A stretch of 64,000 nucleotides of DNA from Chinchilla lanigera (Eukaryota > Chordata > Mammalia > Rodentia > Chinchillidae), in NCBI RefSeq assembly GCF_000276665.1, contig NW_004955435.1:2456615-2520614 (forward strand), written 5' to 3'. Below, in pieces: positions 35,011 to 48,399 of this stretch (its first letter is position 1; each line of letters opens with the position of its first letter). The notes beneath the pieces are model-generated. The model was given only the letters and a program-made list of their open reading frames with translations, had not been told where the DNA came from and ran no database searches. The translations under genes were made by a program, and so were the position numbers.

Positions 35011-36624
35011 TCTTAAATACAGTGTTTCTTTCAGCATTCCATAAAATACATACTAACATAACATATAATCTGTATTGTTAGGTACAATAAAGGAACTTTA
35101 ACCTAGTCTTTGAAATTTGGCATACAATGATCTGAGGTGCCTTAAATTTTCTGAATGTTAGTTAATATTGTAGTTTTACTCAGAGGAAGGAAGAAAACAT
35201 GCTTTAAAGATTAGTAGGCAATTATTCACATGTCATCCCACCTACGCTACATTTTCAAGAGATTTGGAGTAAACTATACCTCTTAAATTTACATGATGTC
35301 TTGTAAAAAGATCTAAGCACTATTCATTTGTTTAAAGGATAGATCTACAGTGACAAACCTATCATCAATTCATCCTGATGAAAGGGTAATAATTAAAGTG
35401 TTATTTTCCTTCTTTCACCGTAAGTTATTTGACCTATGTTAAATCAAGTATCAAATTTTCATTCATTATTTCTACATGAAGGACTTTATCACCTCAAAAA
35501 ACTTTAAATCTTCATCTGTCGAGTTTAAACTACTCCCGCCTCAGCTGCTCTCAGGGCTCATAGGTCTTACTCCTTAAAAACTGCAAAATGTCGTCGAACG
35601 ACAGACCCTGCCCACAGCGTCAGACGAGCCCGGAATGGGTAACATTTGTAACTTGTAAGCGCACAGCTGCGAGCAGAAGGCAAGCGCCGTCCTTGTCAGC
35701 CGCACTGAGCTGCGATGCTACAGCCCACTCCCTCATGCGGCCTGTGATCAGTTTTAATCTCCTGACGCGGAATACAGGAATGCAAACTCCTGATTCAGAA
35801 TTCATCTTGAAAGAAGTTCATGGATCTGCGTGTGCTCAGTACATAGGAGAGGTTTAATGCAACAGGCATTCCAGAAAAGAATAGCTCTAAACCATCACTC
35901 CTCCCCATTACCCACACGGCCTCCAGTTCCTTTAAAGGCAGAACTAAATACTGAAAAGTGTGTAGACAATGGGTTAAAAAGCAAAGCTGTCCTTGTCGGC
36001 ATATGATAAACTGACCAAGAAAATATTCCGTAGTTATTGCATTACATGTTTAAGGTGGAATCAGTTTTGCTATCTCAAATTTCTTTGTAAATATTTTGTT
36101 CCAAATAGCTTTAAGTGAAATCCTTAATACTGTAAGGAATTAAAGTACATAGCATTTACTAACGTCTAATTGTCTGTGTCCAAATGCATACATCCAGGTA
36201 CATTAGTGCATTGCAGGTTTATAATCAAAATTGACGGTAATGCAAGGAGAAAAGGCGGAACAAATTCCAATGTGTTTTATGACTCCATACTAAACGTATG
36301 TGTCTGCACATGCACATACATTTATAAGATGGTCATTTGCACACAGATACACCTACATTCCTACTATTCTGCGAACATTAAAACAGTATGTTTTGTTGTT
36401 ATAAAGAAAATTAATATAAGGTGTCCTAGGGGAGAGGGACAGTCCAGGCAGCTATCATTTGAAAGTCCTACACTTTTTACGAAATGCCTTTTTTAAATGA
36501 TTGGATAAAATTTCCACATTATCACCAGTATCAACACAGCCAAGTTCTTCAGCACTCACAATGCATCGTGTACAATGTTAGACAAATCCAGCGCACGGTG
36601 ATTATGGGCAGGGACTCCAGGCCC

Positions 36625-36780
36625 ACTGCCTAAGTCTGTTTCCTGACTGCTACTTTCCGGCTATGTGACTTTGGGTAAATTAATTTACTACCCTACCACA
36701 GGTCCTTCAGTTTTAAGAATAAGATCCTTAACACTGCTGAGCTTATTAGAGCTTTTATAATTAAAGGAGAATATATAAGC
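36625..36780 (+). mobile_element. MIR SINE fragment
   Basis: TTCCGGCTATGTGACTTTGG GTAAATTAATTTAC, then GGTCCTTCAGTTTTAAGAAT AAGATCC: MIR core. Confidence 0.65.
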
Positions 36781-36844
36781 AAACCTAGAAGTATGAGTGG
36801 TACCTGATGCTCACTAAATAGACGTTGGGTACAGTAAAATATAT

Positions 36845-36912
36845 TCTAGTTCACTCATTCATTCCTTCATAAGCATTCACTAAATGCTCTCAATGTTGCA
36901 AGGACTGTATTA
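36845..36912 (+). mobile_element. L2-type fragment
   Basis: CACTCATTCATTCCTTCATA AGCATTCACTAAATGCTCTC: diverged LINE-2-like motif directly upstream of a MIR fragment. Confidence 0.45.
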
Positions 36913-36937
36913 GGAAATCAAGATAAGCCAAACAACA

Positions 36938-37082
36938 ATATGACCTTAGCAAGCTGCTTAACTTCTGCGAATCAGCCTTCTCACCTGCAAAATTAAGATA
37001 CCAATATTTATCTTGGAGATCTGTAATAAGGATCAAATGAATTTATTATGTAAAGTGCCTATGAAAACTCCAGCCACTTGAA
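36938..37082 (+). mobile_element. MIR SINE fragment
   Basis: TGACCTTAGCAAGCTGCTTA ACTTCTGCGAATCAGCC, GATCAAATGAATTTATTATG TAAAGTGCCTATGAAAA: complete MIR core order. Confidence 0.78.
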
Positions 37083-38114
37083 GGGGCTGGTAAATAAACG
37101 TTAATTGAAAGCAGAAATTAAAAAAGGAACTACTGGAGGAGGTACAGATTCTGCCAAAAACTATATACACACTTTAGGAAAACAAAATAGCATGATGAGT
37201 TTTTAACAGACGGTGTTACCCTTGTAGGGGGACCCTAGAGGATGTCCCATATTGCAGGAAACTCACTACACTGCCGGCCCTGGGAGAAGAAACTGAAAAT
37301 GCGTGTGCAGCAATCTCAGTGGACACTTTGACCACGGTTACCCAAGAAGCCGTTCAGCGTACTAATACACGTCTGGAAGCTGATGGCCACCGCTCTGAGC
37401 ACCTCCGGTAAGTGTAGAGGCCAAAGTGAACTTGTATTAATCTCATGACGTCTCAATCAATTTCATATTAAAGCATTTCCCTCTTACTAAAATGTGTACA
37501 CATATACATTCTTTGCAGAGCCTATTATTTGCTAAATCAGAGAAGGAATGTGTAAACCAGTCAAGTATCAGTTCACAGCACAAACCGGAAGGCAAGCTTT
37601 AAATATCACTAGATTTAAAAATTAAAATATAACAGGCAATAAGTTTTTACATGAATTCCTGGCAAATCGTGTTTCCTCCAATACAGAATTCAGCTTCAAG
37701 TGAAAAATCATATGTATATATATATTCCCTTCACAAGAACTAACATATCTTTTGGTTGTTAAGAGTCGTTGCTCAAAAAGCTCAAATTTGGGAGTAGTAG
37801 ATTAATACGCAAAAACCAGTGAGGCAAATTCTGGTGTTGGTTACCAGGAAGGGGTCATTTATCTTATCACGTAATCTGAAGACACTTAAAGTAGCTTTCA
37901 AAAAATTGGTTACAAACATCTCTGAAAAGAAAACAAAAGAACACAGAAGTACAACTAACTTCGACATTTTTATTTTAAGAACATTTTAAAGAATATTTTT
38001 AAGACAGTTAACAATATTGATTTGAAAGGACATTTTTAAGATAGATACCAGAACTTTGACTTGAAAGGACAGTACCATTTTCACCTGTTCAGAGTGCCAA
38101 TCCAGTTCAACCCA

Positions 38115-38200
38115 GGTTAATGTACAGTTGGAGACAGATCAGGTTTACTGAGCTGCTGGTTAATGTACAGTTGGAGACAGATCAGGTTTACTGAGCTGCT
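38115..38200 (+). repeat. Perfect 43-bp tandem duplication
   Basis: The unit starting GGTTAATGTACAGTTGGAGA occupies 38115-38157 and is repeated without a mismatch at 38158-38200. Identity implies a recent event or an assembly duplication. Confidence 0.95.
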
Positions 38201-40472
38201 GGTGACGAAGGCAATACAACCAGCTACTCTTTTCTTTCCACAGGCAACGCCCTACTAAATTTAGCAGTAAAAGGAGAAATAAGTCAGGGCTTGCCAGCAC
38301 TGTAAATGGTAAGGAGACTGGTGAATTTTATACCTAGCCAAGCAGTAACCAAAAAGATGAACATAGTTCACTGTTTTGAAGTGCAAGGCGTCAAGAGGCC
38401 AAGTGGAATAGCCTGGATTAACTCCGGAGTCAGTCTAGACTGACAAGTGAGCAGGAAGCGGGAGACACAGCGGAACGCAGAGCAAAACCAAGTAGCATTT
38501 CTTGTACACTGACTTGCAAGGGAGGCTTTTATGCAACTAAAAGTAATTATATGTAGATATTTTAGATATCTCAGAAATACTATACTACCTCACAAAAACT
38601 GTTATAAATTTACTAGTGTAAATTCCTAGTAAAATATGAACTTTGGGAGATAAATCTCATATATGAACTGATGACAGATGGGTACATCTGTATGCAAATG
38701 GCTTTGACATAAATATATATATTATGCATTATATATACACATTCATAACTATAGGTGCACAAATAATTATATATCTATCTATCTTTCTATCAATCAATCC
38801 ATCCAGCTATATGTGTGCATATATTTTGGAAGATGTATTATAATAGTACTAATAAACTAACCACCAAGGCAGCCTAAGGTTTTGACAATAAACTTGTTCT
38901 CTACCACACTATTTATCACTGTTGTGCATTTCTGATTGGCCGGATCATTTAATATCTGAATGACATTCCTGGGTTCTAATAAAATTAAAGTGAACTTGAT
39001 GATGAGAGGCCAAGCAATGTCCTTTATGCTGATCTGGCAAAATGGTGGAGTGGGACAGGGTGAGGAGTGGTAGGAGGAACAGAGAAACGCAAAGTCGCAG
39101 AGATAGTACTCTTCAAAATACATCAACTCTCACGAATAAATGAATTTTTCAATGACTGAATCCCCTTCTAACCAAAAGAAATAAATATTTACAACAATAT
39201 TTTCTTTCTTCTTAAACATGACCTTCAAACATTAATTCATGAAAGAAGTACGAATGACTCATCTATAATCTAGACCATAATGCCAAATATTGAGGTTACA
39301 TCATATTTCCTGAGAACCCTTTGCATTCATTTTAATGGGTATTAAAAGTAGAAAGGAGAAAATACAGGAGCTTAATATGCTGTTGTACTTTTAATTCAGC
39401 ATATAAATGCAATGATATTGTTTCTATGAAGTTTTATTTCAAAAGATTATAAAAAACAAGAAGTATCTAATCAACAAATAAAAAATCAAGTTACATGTTT
39501 TCCATAGGCTGCACTAACAAGGATTAATCTCAGGAGTGCTGGTGCATGCCTAATTCTGTGGCTTTTAATCCTCTCACACCAGTGAGTCCAAAATACTTGC
39601 TATTAACGCTAATGTAAAAAGAATTAATACCTTACTTATGACTATCCACTTCACTCAAATGAAGGGGTTAATGGTAAAATAAGCCTTTAAAGATGTAAAT
39701 GATACTTCCTGTGTGGCTGGAAAATAGCTCAAGTGTTTTTCACATAAATTATTAATGTATAGAAACATTATTATCACTGCAGTTAATATGCACCTCACTG
39801 AAAATCTTGTGGTCTCTAACAATTAGGGAAGGTAGCACCCTTGATGAAATTATAAAACCTGTATCATTTATTAAGTAGCAAAAATGTATTTAATTTTGAC
39901 TTTAATATAGCTTTTATTCAATATAATGATTATATGCAAAATATCTTGCAAGACTCCTGGACAAATCACACTATGGGAATGGATGTGTTTTTTCTATCCC
40001 TACTCCTAAACAAGGGATTGTATTCTACCTCAAGCTTCCTTTCTATGAATATGTACTTCTCTCAAATATTGAGGCAATCAATAATAATCATAATGCAGGA
40101 TGTTGAGATTTGATCTTTCATCTTTTCTCCCTAAAGACATTCTTGCTCTTACATTTCCTCTTTGTGAAGAGCAAGATTATCATCCATTCAAAATACATTT
40201 ATGGACTAACAACTATCAGACACTAGGCTGGAATCTATGTTGGCTGGTAATGAGGTACTTCTGGCCTACACATATGAAAATATGAAAGTGAAAACCTTCT
40301 AGTGCAACATAAACACTCACTATGCTGTGTGCCTCCTCTATTATCCTCACACCCATTGTTTGAACCTATTTTATTGGTCTTTACGATGTACTCTAATTAA
40401 CAATTTTTTCATTTTTTGTCGGTGAACGCCTATGGACAGGTCTCAGCTTTGATCTATATATTTTTTGGCCTA

Positions 40473-40873
40473 TGTTATGGTTTGGATAAAAATTTTCCCT
40501 CCAAAACATGAGTTTAGACCTGCAGTTTTTTGAGGGTGATTATGTCCCTGAAACAGGCACCTCTTCTGTGCGTTAAACTTTTGAGACTTCACAGCTGAAT
40601 AAGCTTTTAGGAGGTGGGACCCATTGGTAAGCAGCAGGCCACTGAGAAAGGCCTCTGAATGGTACATCCTCTGCTCAGGCCCTTGCTCTGCGTCCCTGCT
40701 GTCAGGAAATGAGCAGCTCTGCTCTGCCACACCCTTCCACCATGACATTTCTACCTGGAGCCTGCTGACCATGGGCGGAACTCTCTGAAACCGTGATCCA
40801 CAACAAACCTTTGCTCCAGGAAGCTGCGCATGTCAGGTACTTCGTCTCAACCGTGAGAAAGGTGACTAACGTA
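40473..40873 (+). mobile_element. ERVL-MaLR-type solo LTR
   Basis: Starts TGTTATGGTTTGGATAAAAA, a hallmark of MST/THE1/ORR1-related LTRs. It has GGAGGTGGGACCCATTGGTA in the middle, CCACACCCTTCCACCATGAC later, and ends near AGAAAGGTGACTAAC. About 400 bp, with no flanking internal region. Confidence 0.85.
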
Positions 40874-42229
40874 CCTTAGTACACAGGAAGTACTCCATAA
40901 GCACCACTTCAGTGAAGGAATGGTAAGCTCAGTTTTTATTTGCTCACTTTTCATTACTTACATAATTTTCTCAGCATTTTTCTCAGAATTGTTTGCACGT
41001 ATGTGAATGAATCATCCTTTCTTTTCTTTTAATATCCAAGGATCCAAATGTAATTTTAGGGTAATGAGATTGAAAATTATTTTAAGTCAAGAAGAAAATT
41101 CTTATTCAAAAAATATTATCTTTTTGAGACAGATAGGATTATATTCAGAGACCAAGGGGACAGTGCAGAGATACTAGATTCTTACATATTGTTCCCTTAA
41201 TTATTCATACAAACTACTTGAATGTTATACTAAAACCGAGATTTTTCAAGCATGTTGATAACGAAAATCTAAGAACCACAAATATTAATAACCATCTCTT
41301 CCAATTTATGAGATAAAATTACTTAAGTTCTTCTGATAATTGATAACACACAAAAATAGAGAACTAGTTCTTACAAAAAGAACATATACTCTGAGTGAAT
41401 GATTTCAACAACACTAAACAGAAGAATTATAATTTTCACTTTCAATTATTAATGCTCTGGACAAGAAAACGCCTCTATAGTGAGTACTCCGCTGGTGCAT
41501 TAAAATGCACCTGTTTATAACGCCCAAACTCTCTTCCTCAAAGACAGACACAGAGCAAGCTCTGAAAATCACACGAGACACTGAAGCAACCCTTGCTACA
41601 GTGAAGTTAATTAGTTGTACGCTAGTGTTTTCAAGTGAATATATTGTTACAAGACGCTAAGCAAGGTGGTTCTATCAAACCCGTCTGTTTTATTTACATT
41701 TGTAGGTTATCATTTAAAAATGAGTAAGATTGAGTTCACAATAGAGTTCTTAGGATCTTAGCTGTGCTTGATCTTTGGACTTTGGTGGTCTCAAGGCCCA
41801 CTGAAAATCGCTATGCAGGAACATGTGGCCAGGCCGCAGGCGCAAGATACCCTATGATTTAGGAAGCGCTCAGAGTATTTGCAGGGAGATTCTCTTCCTG
41901 AGGAGGGCTCTGCTGCCAGGCACAAGGCTGGAGGGCGCACCAGAGAGGGGCGTGGTGAGAAGCAAAGAAACCCGGGCTCCGCCCTAGGCCCGCTGAGCCC
42001 GAGTCTCCAGGGCATTCACACTGACAGCAGCAACTGGGAAGCACAGTTACACCATCCGTTCGCATCTGGAGTAAGAGGAAAATAACCATGGTCACACCAG
42101 GATCCAACCTGGTATGTAACTCATTACTGTATCAGGATCCAAAAGAGCATTTGTATAGAGAGAAACATTTTGATATGATGCAGGAGACTCATTAAATGTT
42201 GGCAATATTTCACAGTATAAAAGCCCTGG

Positions 42230-42392
42230 AGCTGGGTAGAGTGGTGCACACCTGTAATCCCAGCACTCTGGAGGCTGAGGCAGGAGGACCATTGTGGGTT
42301 GGAGACCAGCCTGGGCTACAAAGTGAGCTCAAGGCCAGCCTGAACTGCATAGTGAGACCCTGTCTCAAAAAGACCAAAAAAAAAAAAAAAAA
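42230..42392 (+). mobile_element. B1 SINE with 29-bp internal duplication
   Basis: GCTGGGTAGAGTGGTGCACA, CCTGTAATCCCAGCACTCTG and GAGGCTGAGGCAGGAGGACC give an intact A-box side. CCAGCCTG starts at 42306 and again at 42335, exactly 29 bp apart, the tandem duplication diagnostic of rodent B1. It ends GAGACCCTGTCTCAAAAAG plus an A tail. Confidence 0.96.
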
Positions 42393-42744
42393 AGTCACTG
42401 CCCTACCTTGCTTTTGTTGTCCTCTACTTCTCTGATAAGGTAATTAAAGCATTGCCTCAGTGCTGTCCTGGATCCTTGTTTCTCAATTCTCCACAGTAAG
42501 TGACCAGTCTTCCTTAATTCTAATCCATTCAAAAATTTTATTTATGTAAAACAGTACAAAATAAATTAGTAGATGCACGAAGTGAAAAACAAATAGGGGG
42601 CGTGGACATACTTGCGCTGGTATTTTATTATCTGGGTCATCAGACATTCACCTACTGGGTCAAGTTTCTGTGAAGATCTCTAAACACTCAGCGTGTGGCT
42701 TGTCTCTTTACAGAGGAGTAACAGCCAGTTCCGAGACTGGCACC

Positions 42745-42860
42745 AGTCCTGAAGCCGAAGTTTAGAAGCAAACGCAGGATTTGAAACCAGGCAGTCAGGC
42801 TTCCACTTACTGCCGTAGGCCACGGCACCATCCCTGACCTGTGAAAGGCCCAGCCCAGCC
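42745..42860 (+). mobile_element. MIR/L2-type fragment
   Basis: GCAGGATTTGAAACCAGGCA GTCAGGCTTCCACTTACTGC: old mammalian repeat core, otherwise diverged. Confidence 0.5.
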
Positions 42861-43340
42861 TAGAACACGGGAATCCTTGCTCACAACCCGAAACAGGGCT
42901 TGTGTCAGCTCGCTGTCAGATCACAGGCACTGTACAGAGATGGACCAGACTCAGAGGACGCCGTTTTGTGTCCAACAGTAATAAAAAGCAATCTTGGTAA
43001 AGATGTTTTTATTTATCATAAGTATTTTTCATTTTCTTTATTTGGTTTATATTTGGATAAGATATACTCTCAACTATAATGAGATAATATATCATACTAC
43101 TGAGTTGTTATGAGGATTGTATACTCAACATTTTATTAGTTTACTCTGCAGAGATAGGTAATTTATAAAATCAAATATTCTATAATGGTTTGGTTTAAAA
43201 AAGTTTTAACATATTTCCTTTCAGGACTGTTAGAGATGCCTAATAACATTGCTACCTTAAAGAATTTGCACCAAATTAATTTAAGCATTGTATCTATATC
43301 AAACTGACCGCTAGTGATTTATGATTAAAATGAAAATGCT

Positions 43341-43366
43341 CAAAACAAAACAAAACAAAACAAAAC
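43341..43366 (+). repeat. (AAAAC)n short tandem repeat
   Basis: Five consecutive CAAAA pentamers followed by an imperfect unit. Confidence 0.9.
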
Positions 43367-44539
43367 GAAAAGAAAGTGCTGATTGGCTGGAATAAACTAC
43401 AGTGTTGTATTTGAGTCAGTTGTCCTTAGCGTGTGGTAATACACAGAGATAACAAGATGGCTACTGTCCATGAAACTAGAATCAAGGCTATGTTTGTACT
43501 TAATTGTTCAGAAGGTAGTGGAAGAGTGCCAAAATAATTTACTTTGGTTCAAATACATGGCAGGTATGCAATTACGACCCAAGTTTTAACCAGTGCAAGA
43601 GAACACAACCAATGTCAATGTTATAACCATTGATTCTATTTTTATAACACTGATAGGCATGCACAATCCAGCAGACAGCTTTCTTGTATTTTTTGTTATA
43701 CATTTGGAAAGATTTGATTTCCTCCTAAATCTCAGTATCTTTTGTGTTTTTTCCATATTTTCAAACTCTCTAATTTAACTTCGTTTCCAGGAAATCCAAA
43801 GGTAACTTTTCTAAATGGCTATTTTTAATATGGCAACATTATTTCTTGGGCTTAAATCCTTAAAATATTGCCAGCGGCATTTATGCCTATAGTTTGACAG
43901 CTTTTTCTCATGTTGAAAAATAGATTTGGGGAAGTTAAATCAAATTCAAACATCTGTGATTGCCATGACTGATTCTAAATACAAAAAAGCTGAAAGCTTT
44001 AGAACTGTTTTTAGCCATTCTTTTAATTTAACTTTAAAGTTCGGCAAAATCTTCTAGTATAAGTAAAAAGAAAAACTAGGAACTTGGGATGTATTACCTT
44101 ATGTCATACTAGTACATAGGACACAAAATTTAAAGTTCTACCATTTACTACTGTTTCCATAATCGTTCTGAATATGTTTAGATTTCTGACTGGCAATATA
44201 CCATGTGTTATTAAGAACCATTTGCCTCCTTAAAGTTAGGTCAACTTATTCGGAAAAATCATATTCCACTTAAACTTCAAATATCTGATAACCAGATCTC
44301 TAGCCAAAACTCCACATTTACGTTTAAAACTGTTTATGATTTTATGAACTGTGTGAGTGTATGATGTTTCATTCCTCAGTGTCCCAACGCATGGCCACTC
44401 AACCCATTTAGTCTCCTTGCATAATTTTGCCCTCACCTAGAAATTCATTTAGAATTTCTTGTGTTGATGGTTCAAAGTCATCTTTGTATTTGTATATGCA
44501 TCATAGGTTGAAATAACAACTGGGTGATTAGCATTTTTT

Positions 44540-44722
44540 CTTGGCCGTATTAGGGCTGAACTCAGGGCCTTCACACTCAGCCATAACCCCAGCTCTGGTT
44601 CAGTTTGACACAACTTCTCTTTAAGCCTCTAAACTGCCCAAGCTGGGCTTACACTTGAGATCGTGCTGCCTCCACCCCAGAGAGTGCTCTGATTATAAAT
44701 GTGCACCATCATACCTCGCTAA
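44540..44722 (-). mobile_element. B1-ID dimeric SINE
   Basis: Reverse complement. The ID part (TTAGGGCTGAACTCAGGGCC, CTCAGCCATAACCCCAG) comes first on the plus strand, then the B1 part (CCAAGCTGGGCTTACACTTG, TGATTATAAATGTGCACCAT). It has the same dimer order as the copies at 5.5 and 13.6 kb. Confidence 0.7.
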
Positions 44723-44764
44723 CCATGTCTTCATTTTGAGACTTATCATAGAATGAACATCAGC

Positions 44765-45137
44765 TGCTAAACTGTCTGTCCAACTATCCCTCAAAGGGCC
44801 TTGTAGTAAAGGCTTATTCCCAGCCTGTAGTGCTATCGGGAGGTGCTGAAACCTCTAGCAGGTGAGGCCTAATGGAAGGAAACTGGGTTGGGAGCAGAAC
44901 CTTGAAGAAGATATGGGTACCAAGCCCCTTCGTCTTTGTGCGTCCCGGTCACTGAGCAGCTCGGCTCTTGATGCGCTCCCTACCATAATATACTGCCTTG
45001 CCACAGACCCAAAAGCAATGTGGCTCAGGGACCACAGATTAAAACCTTTGAAGCTATGAAGCAATGTACATCTTTCCCTTTATTAGGTTAATTTTCTCAA
45101 GTATTTTCCCATAACAATGGAAATCTGATTAGTGTAC
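44765..45137 (+). mobile_element. ERVL-MaLR-type solo LTR
   Basis: GTGCTATCGGGAGGTGCTGA, GCCACAGACCCAAAAGCAAT and CTTTGAAGCTATGAAGC, then CATAACAATGGAAATCTGAT TAG near the 3' end. This is the standard MaLR LTR order. The usual AATAAA region is altered. Short frames inside it are incidental. Confidence 0.82.
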
Positions 45138-45239
45138 CAGTTTATCTAGCATTACATTCAAACTTGGCTATATTGTATTCATTGATTATACTTATAAGCA
45201 CAATTTAATTTACATATATACTGCCTTACTCTGTCAGCT

Positions 45240-45760
45240 GAGATGCCCTGGAAGCAATGACTCCCCACAAGCAATGAGAATACTTAGGTAATGGCAGTGT
45301 ACTTCTGTGGTCTCCCATTCAGAAACCCAAAAATCCAGTCTAATTATAAGAAAAAATATCAGAACATCCTAAATGAGGCATATCCTAAAAAAAAAAAAAA
45401 AAAAAACCTGCCCAGTAATCCTCAAAACTTTAAAAGGTACCAAAAATAAGGAAAACTTAGAAGCTTTCACAACCAGGAGCAGGATAAGGATATATGATTA
45501 CTAAATGTAACGTGAGACCCTGGAGGAGATCCTGTGACATAAAAAGACCACTAGGTAAAAACTAAGTATGAATAAAATATGGACTTTAGTTAATGTGTCA
45601 ACATTTGTTCATTATATTTAACAAACCATACTAATGTAAGATGTCAACAGCAAAGGACAACAGGTGTGGAATGCATCGCAATTTGGTATTATCTTTGCAG
45701 TAATTTGGTAAATCTGAAACTATCATAAATAAAATTAAACACTTACCTAAGCATGTAATA
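45240..45760 (+). mobile_element. Old L1 LINE 3'-end fragment
   Basis: Ends with TTTGGTATTATCTTTGCAGT AATTTGGTAAATCTGAAACT ATCATAAATAAAATTAAAC, the pattern of an ancient L1M 3' terminus. Upstream, GTAACGTGAGACCCTGGAGG and TAATGTAAGATGTCAACAG support it. A 20-A run interrupts it at about 45389. Confidence 0.6.
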
Positions 45761-46263
45761 GAGAAGAAAAGACTAAGTTGCATGAAGTACAAATGTACAA
45801 GAATCAAAATTCTTTTGATAAATTATACATCACTTGGTGTGGTGGAAGTAAAGAAAGGCACGTAAGGTTTAGAGGAATTAGGAAGGATGTTTACAGAAAG
45901 GGTGGTGTTGACACAGAATCAGAAAGAGAACTACAACTGTCCTAAGTGAATTTGATAGGGGGACACCGAGATCGGCAAATGAAACCCTGACGACCTTGCA
46001 GAGAGGAGGAAATTCCTGATCTCTCTCCCAGCAGTACAATACACACTTAAGAGGTCCATTATGGGAAGTGAGAGGATATGTACTTGAGAGTAGAGATTCA
46101 CTGTAGAATCGTGGGAAACAAATTTGAAACTATGGTGTTCACTTGTCACGAAGGGCTCAGAGAATGGGCCATAGTGAACAGAAGAAGTTTGGAGGTGGGT
46201 TTTGATCAAGACGGGTAATAATGAAAGGAACTACTGAGAAAGATAATTCCAGTTGGAAAGGTT

Positions 46264-46653
46264 GTCTTAGTCTGTTTTTTATTTCAATAACACAGTACAG
46301 GAGACTGGCAGTTTATAGAAGAAAGTTTGTTTTGGGCTTTGGTTCTGGGTGCTGGGAAGTTCAGAAGCATGGCAGGAACATCTCAGCTGCTTCAGAGAGG
46401 GCCTCGTGCTGCTTCATAAGACGGCAGCAAAGCAGGAAGGAAGCGAGTGTGTGCGAGTGAACAAGCAACAAACTCCCTCTGTACAAGCTGGTATCCTGAT
46501 AACTCCCTCCCCCCAAATCAACCTCGCTCTCAACAGGACGAGCTCTGCCCTAATGAGCCAGGTACGTCTTAAAGGATCCACTTCTTAGCAGTATTACATT
46601 TACAGTTATTTCCAACACATAAACTTTAAGAGGACACTTTTCAACCACGACAA
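46264..46653 (-). mobile_element. ERVL-MaLR (MLT1/MST-like) solo LTR
   Basis: Plus strand begins TTGTCTTAGTCTGTTTTTTA and includes ATAACACAGTACAGGAGACT GGCAGTTTATAGAAGAAAG, the reverse complement of a MaLR LTR 3' end. The other end reads CATAAACTTTAAGAGGACAC TTTTCAACCACGA. Length about 390 bp. Confidence 0.83.
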
Positions 46654-47676
46654 GGATGAAATGAAGGAAGACATTTTGACAGGGAGTTGCCTTTAACAGA
46701 AAACACTGTCGTTAGTAAATATAGGAATAGAGCAGTAGGAGAGAGAATGGGAAAATGGATATAAAATGGAAATAGACTTTAGACAGTAGACAGGAGGACA
46801 ACTGTTGTGTGTTGTACACCCCAAAATTCACAGGCTGAAGTAACAATTCCTGTAGCTCAAAACTAAATAGAGCTACTATATTCAGATATAAGATCATCAC
46901 AGAGGTAAGTAAGTTAAAATTAAGGTTATTAGGGTGTCCCTTCTTCCAATCTGACTAGAGTCTTGAAAGGAAAAGGAAATCTACAGCAAGAAAGCTTGTC
47001 CTCTTAACCCCTGAGCCTACTAGACTGTGGGCACCGCGGGGCTCATGCTCACTGGTCATTCTGTCTGCAATACACGCAACTGCCATAGAATGAATTTCCA
47101 TTTCCCTCACTGCCAAGCTCACAGTCATTTGCATTTTGTCAGTGTTTGGTTAATGTTCACTGAATCAAATCAGTGGGAAAAATGTTTCAAACTTCAGTCA
47201 AAGTTGAAAGTATTTTTAAATGTCAATGATGCCAACATAACTTAAGTGAGAAAACAGCTATTAAAGTAATGGGGAAATTCATGCAAATATCCACTTACTT
47301 CAAGGACTTTGTTTTTAACAGATTTTAATCTTACTTTAATTTGGAAGTGAATACTCCCAGTGAATACAATTGGTTTCTCCAGATGACAGGAAAAGAAACA
47401 CGACTACCAAGCTGCTTCAGTTCTCCGCCTAACTGAAACTGGTTCACACTGTCACTCACGTCTCCACTTCATTTATAATTTGTTAATGTGATGCACATAT
47501 TTCTCAACATAAACAGTAGTCCTCCAAAACAAGGTTAAATTGAGATCAATTATTAGTTGCATGATTTGCACAGGTGGGAAGGATGAAGTCTTAGCAAGCC
47601 TTCCTTCTGTCTGAGATTGATAATTATCAAAATGAAGTCAGAAAAAGGCAGGGGGCACTTTCATTCTTGATATGAC

Positions 47677-47745
47677 TAGGGGAACAGCTCAGTGGAAAGT
47701 ATACTCACAAAGTTCTGGGTTCAATCGCCAACACCAGCAGAAAAC
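47677..47745 (+). mobile_element. ID-type SINE, old fragment
   Basis: CTAGGGGAACAGCTCAGTGG, AAAGTTCTGGGTTCAATCGC CAACACC: both promoter-box regions are present but diverged, with part of the middle lost. Confidence 0.65.
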
Positions 47746-47879
47746 AATTCCTGACATATGTATTATGTGCCAGTATTTTTCCATTCAGTTTCCAAAGCAT
47801 CTCGGTGAAATGTATTACTATACTTAACTTATTTAAGAGAAAATCAGAGCTTTAATAGGTCATAATACCTTCTCAAGGC

Positions 47880-48030
47880 ATCTTAGTCTGCTCAGGCTGC
47901 TACAGTGAAATACTGTAGCCCAGATGGCTTATAAACTACAGAAATTTATTTCTCACAGTTCTAACACTGAAAAGTCTGAGACCACATCTTCAAACTCACA
48001 TGTGTAAACATCATATTGTCTCCCTAGTGT
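47880..48030 (-). mobile_element. MLT1-like MaLR LTR, part 1 (interrupted)
   Basis: TCTTAGTCTGCTCAGGCTGC, ATGGCTTATAAACTACAGAA ATTTATTTCTCACAGTTCT: the reverse-complement 3' half of an MLT1-type LTR. It stops near 48030, where a different repeat begins. Confidence 0.8.
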
Positions 48031-48207
48031 AAGAAACTGAAAAAATAAAAAGTCCCCAAATCTACAATAGATATTGTGAAAGGGAAAGAAACTGCTAAAG
48101 AAAGAATAATTGGGATAGGTGAAAGGAGAAAAGAAGGAAAGAAAAAGGAAATATACATATGGAAAAGATAGATAAGATCACTGTATTACTGACTTCTTTA
48201 AATTCAC

Positions 48208-48370
48208 TGAAAAAAAGGTTTGTGCTTACACTATCTGATCAATTTTGCATGCCTATATCTTGTAATCCGAGCAACTACTTTAAAGATAACAGTTCACAAT
48301 ATAGTAACCATTATTAATCGCCTATTATCTTGCTTTGAAATTGTGTATTATTTGTTTTTCTCTTTCAAAA
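48208..48370 (+). repeat. Unclassified interspersed repeat, copy B (inserted in MLT1 LTR)
   Basis: Aligns with 25812-25994. CAACTACTTTAAAGATAACA at 48271-48290 is nearly identical in both, and the T-rich 3' end is shared. It lies between two parts of one MLT1-like LTR, so it is probably part of a younger insertion of about 370 bp (roughly 48030-48400). Confidence 0.6.
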
Positions 48371-48399
48371 GCTCTGAGAGCAGGGGTGCCAGCATGTTT

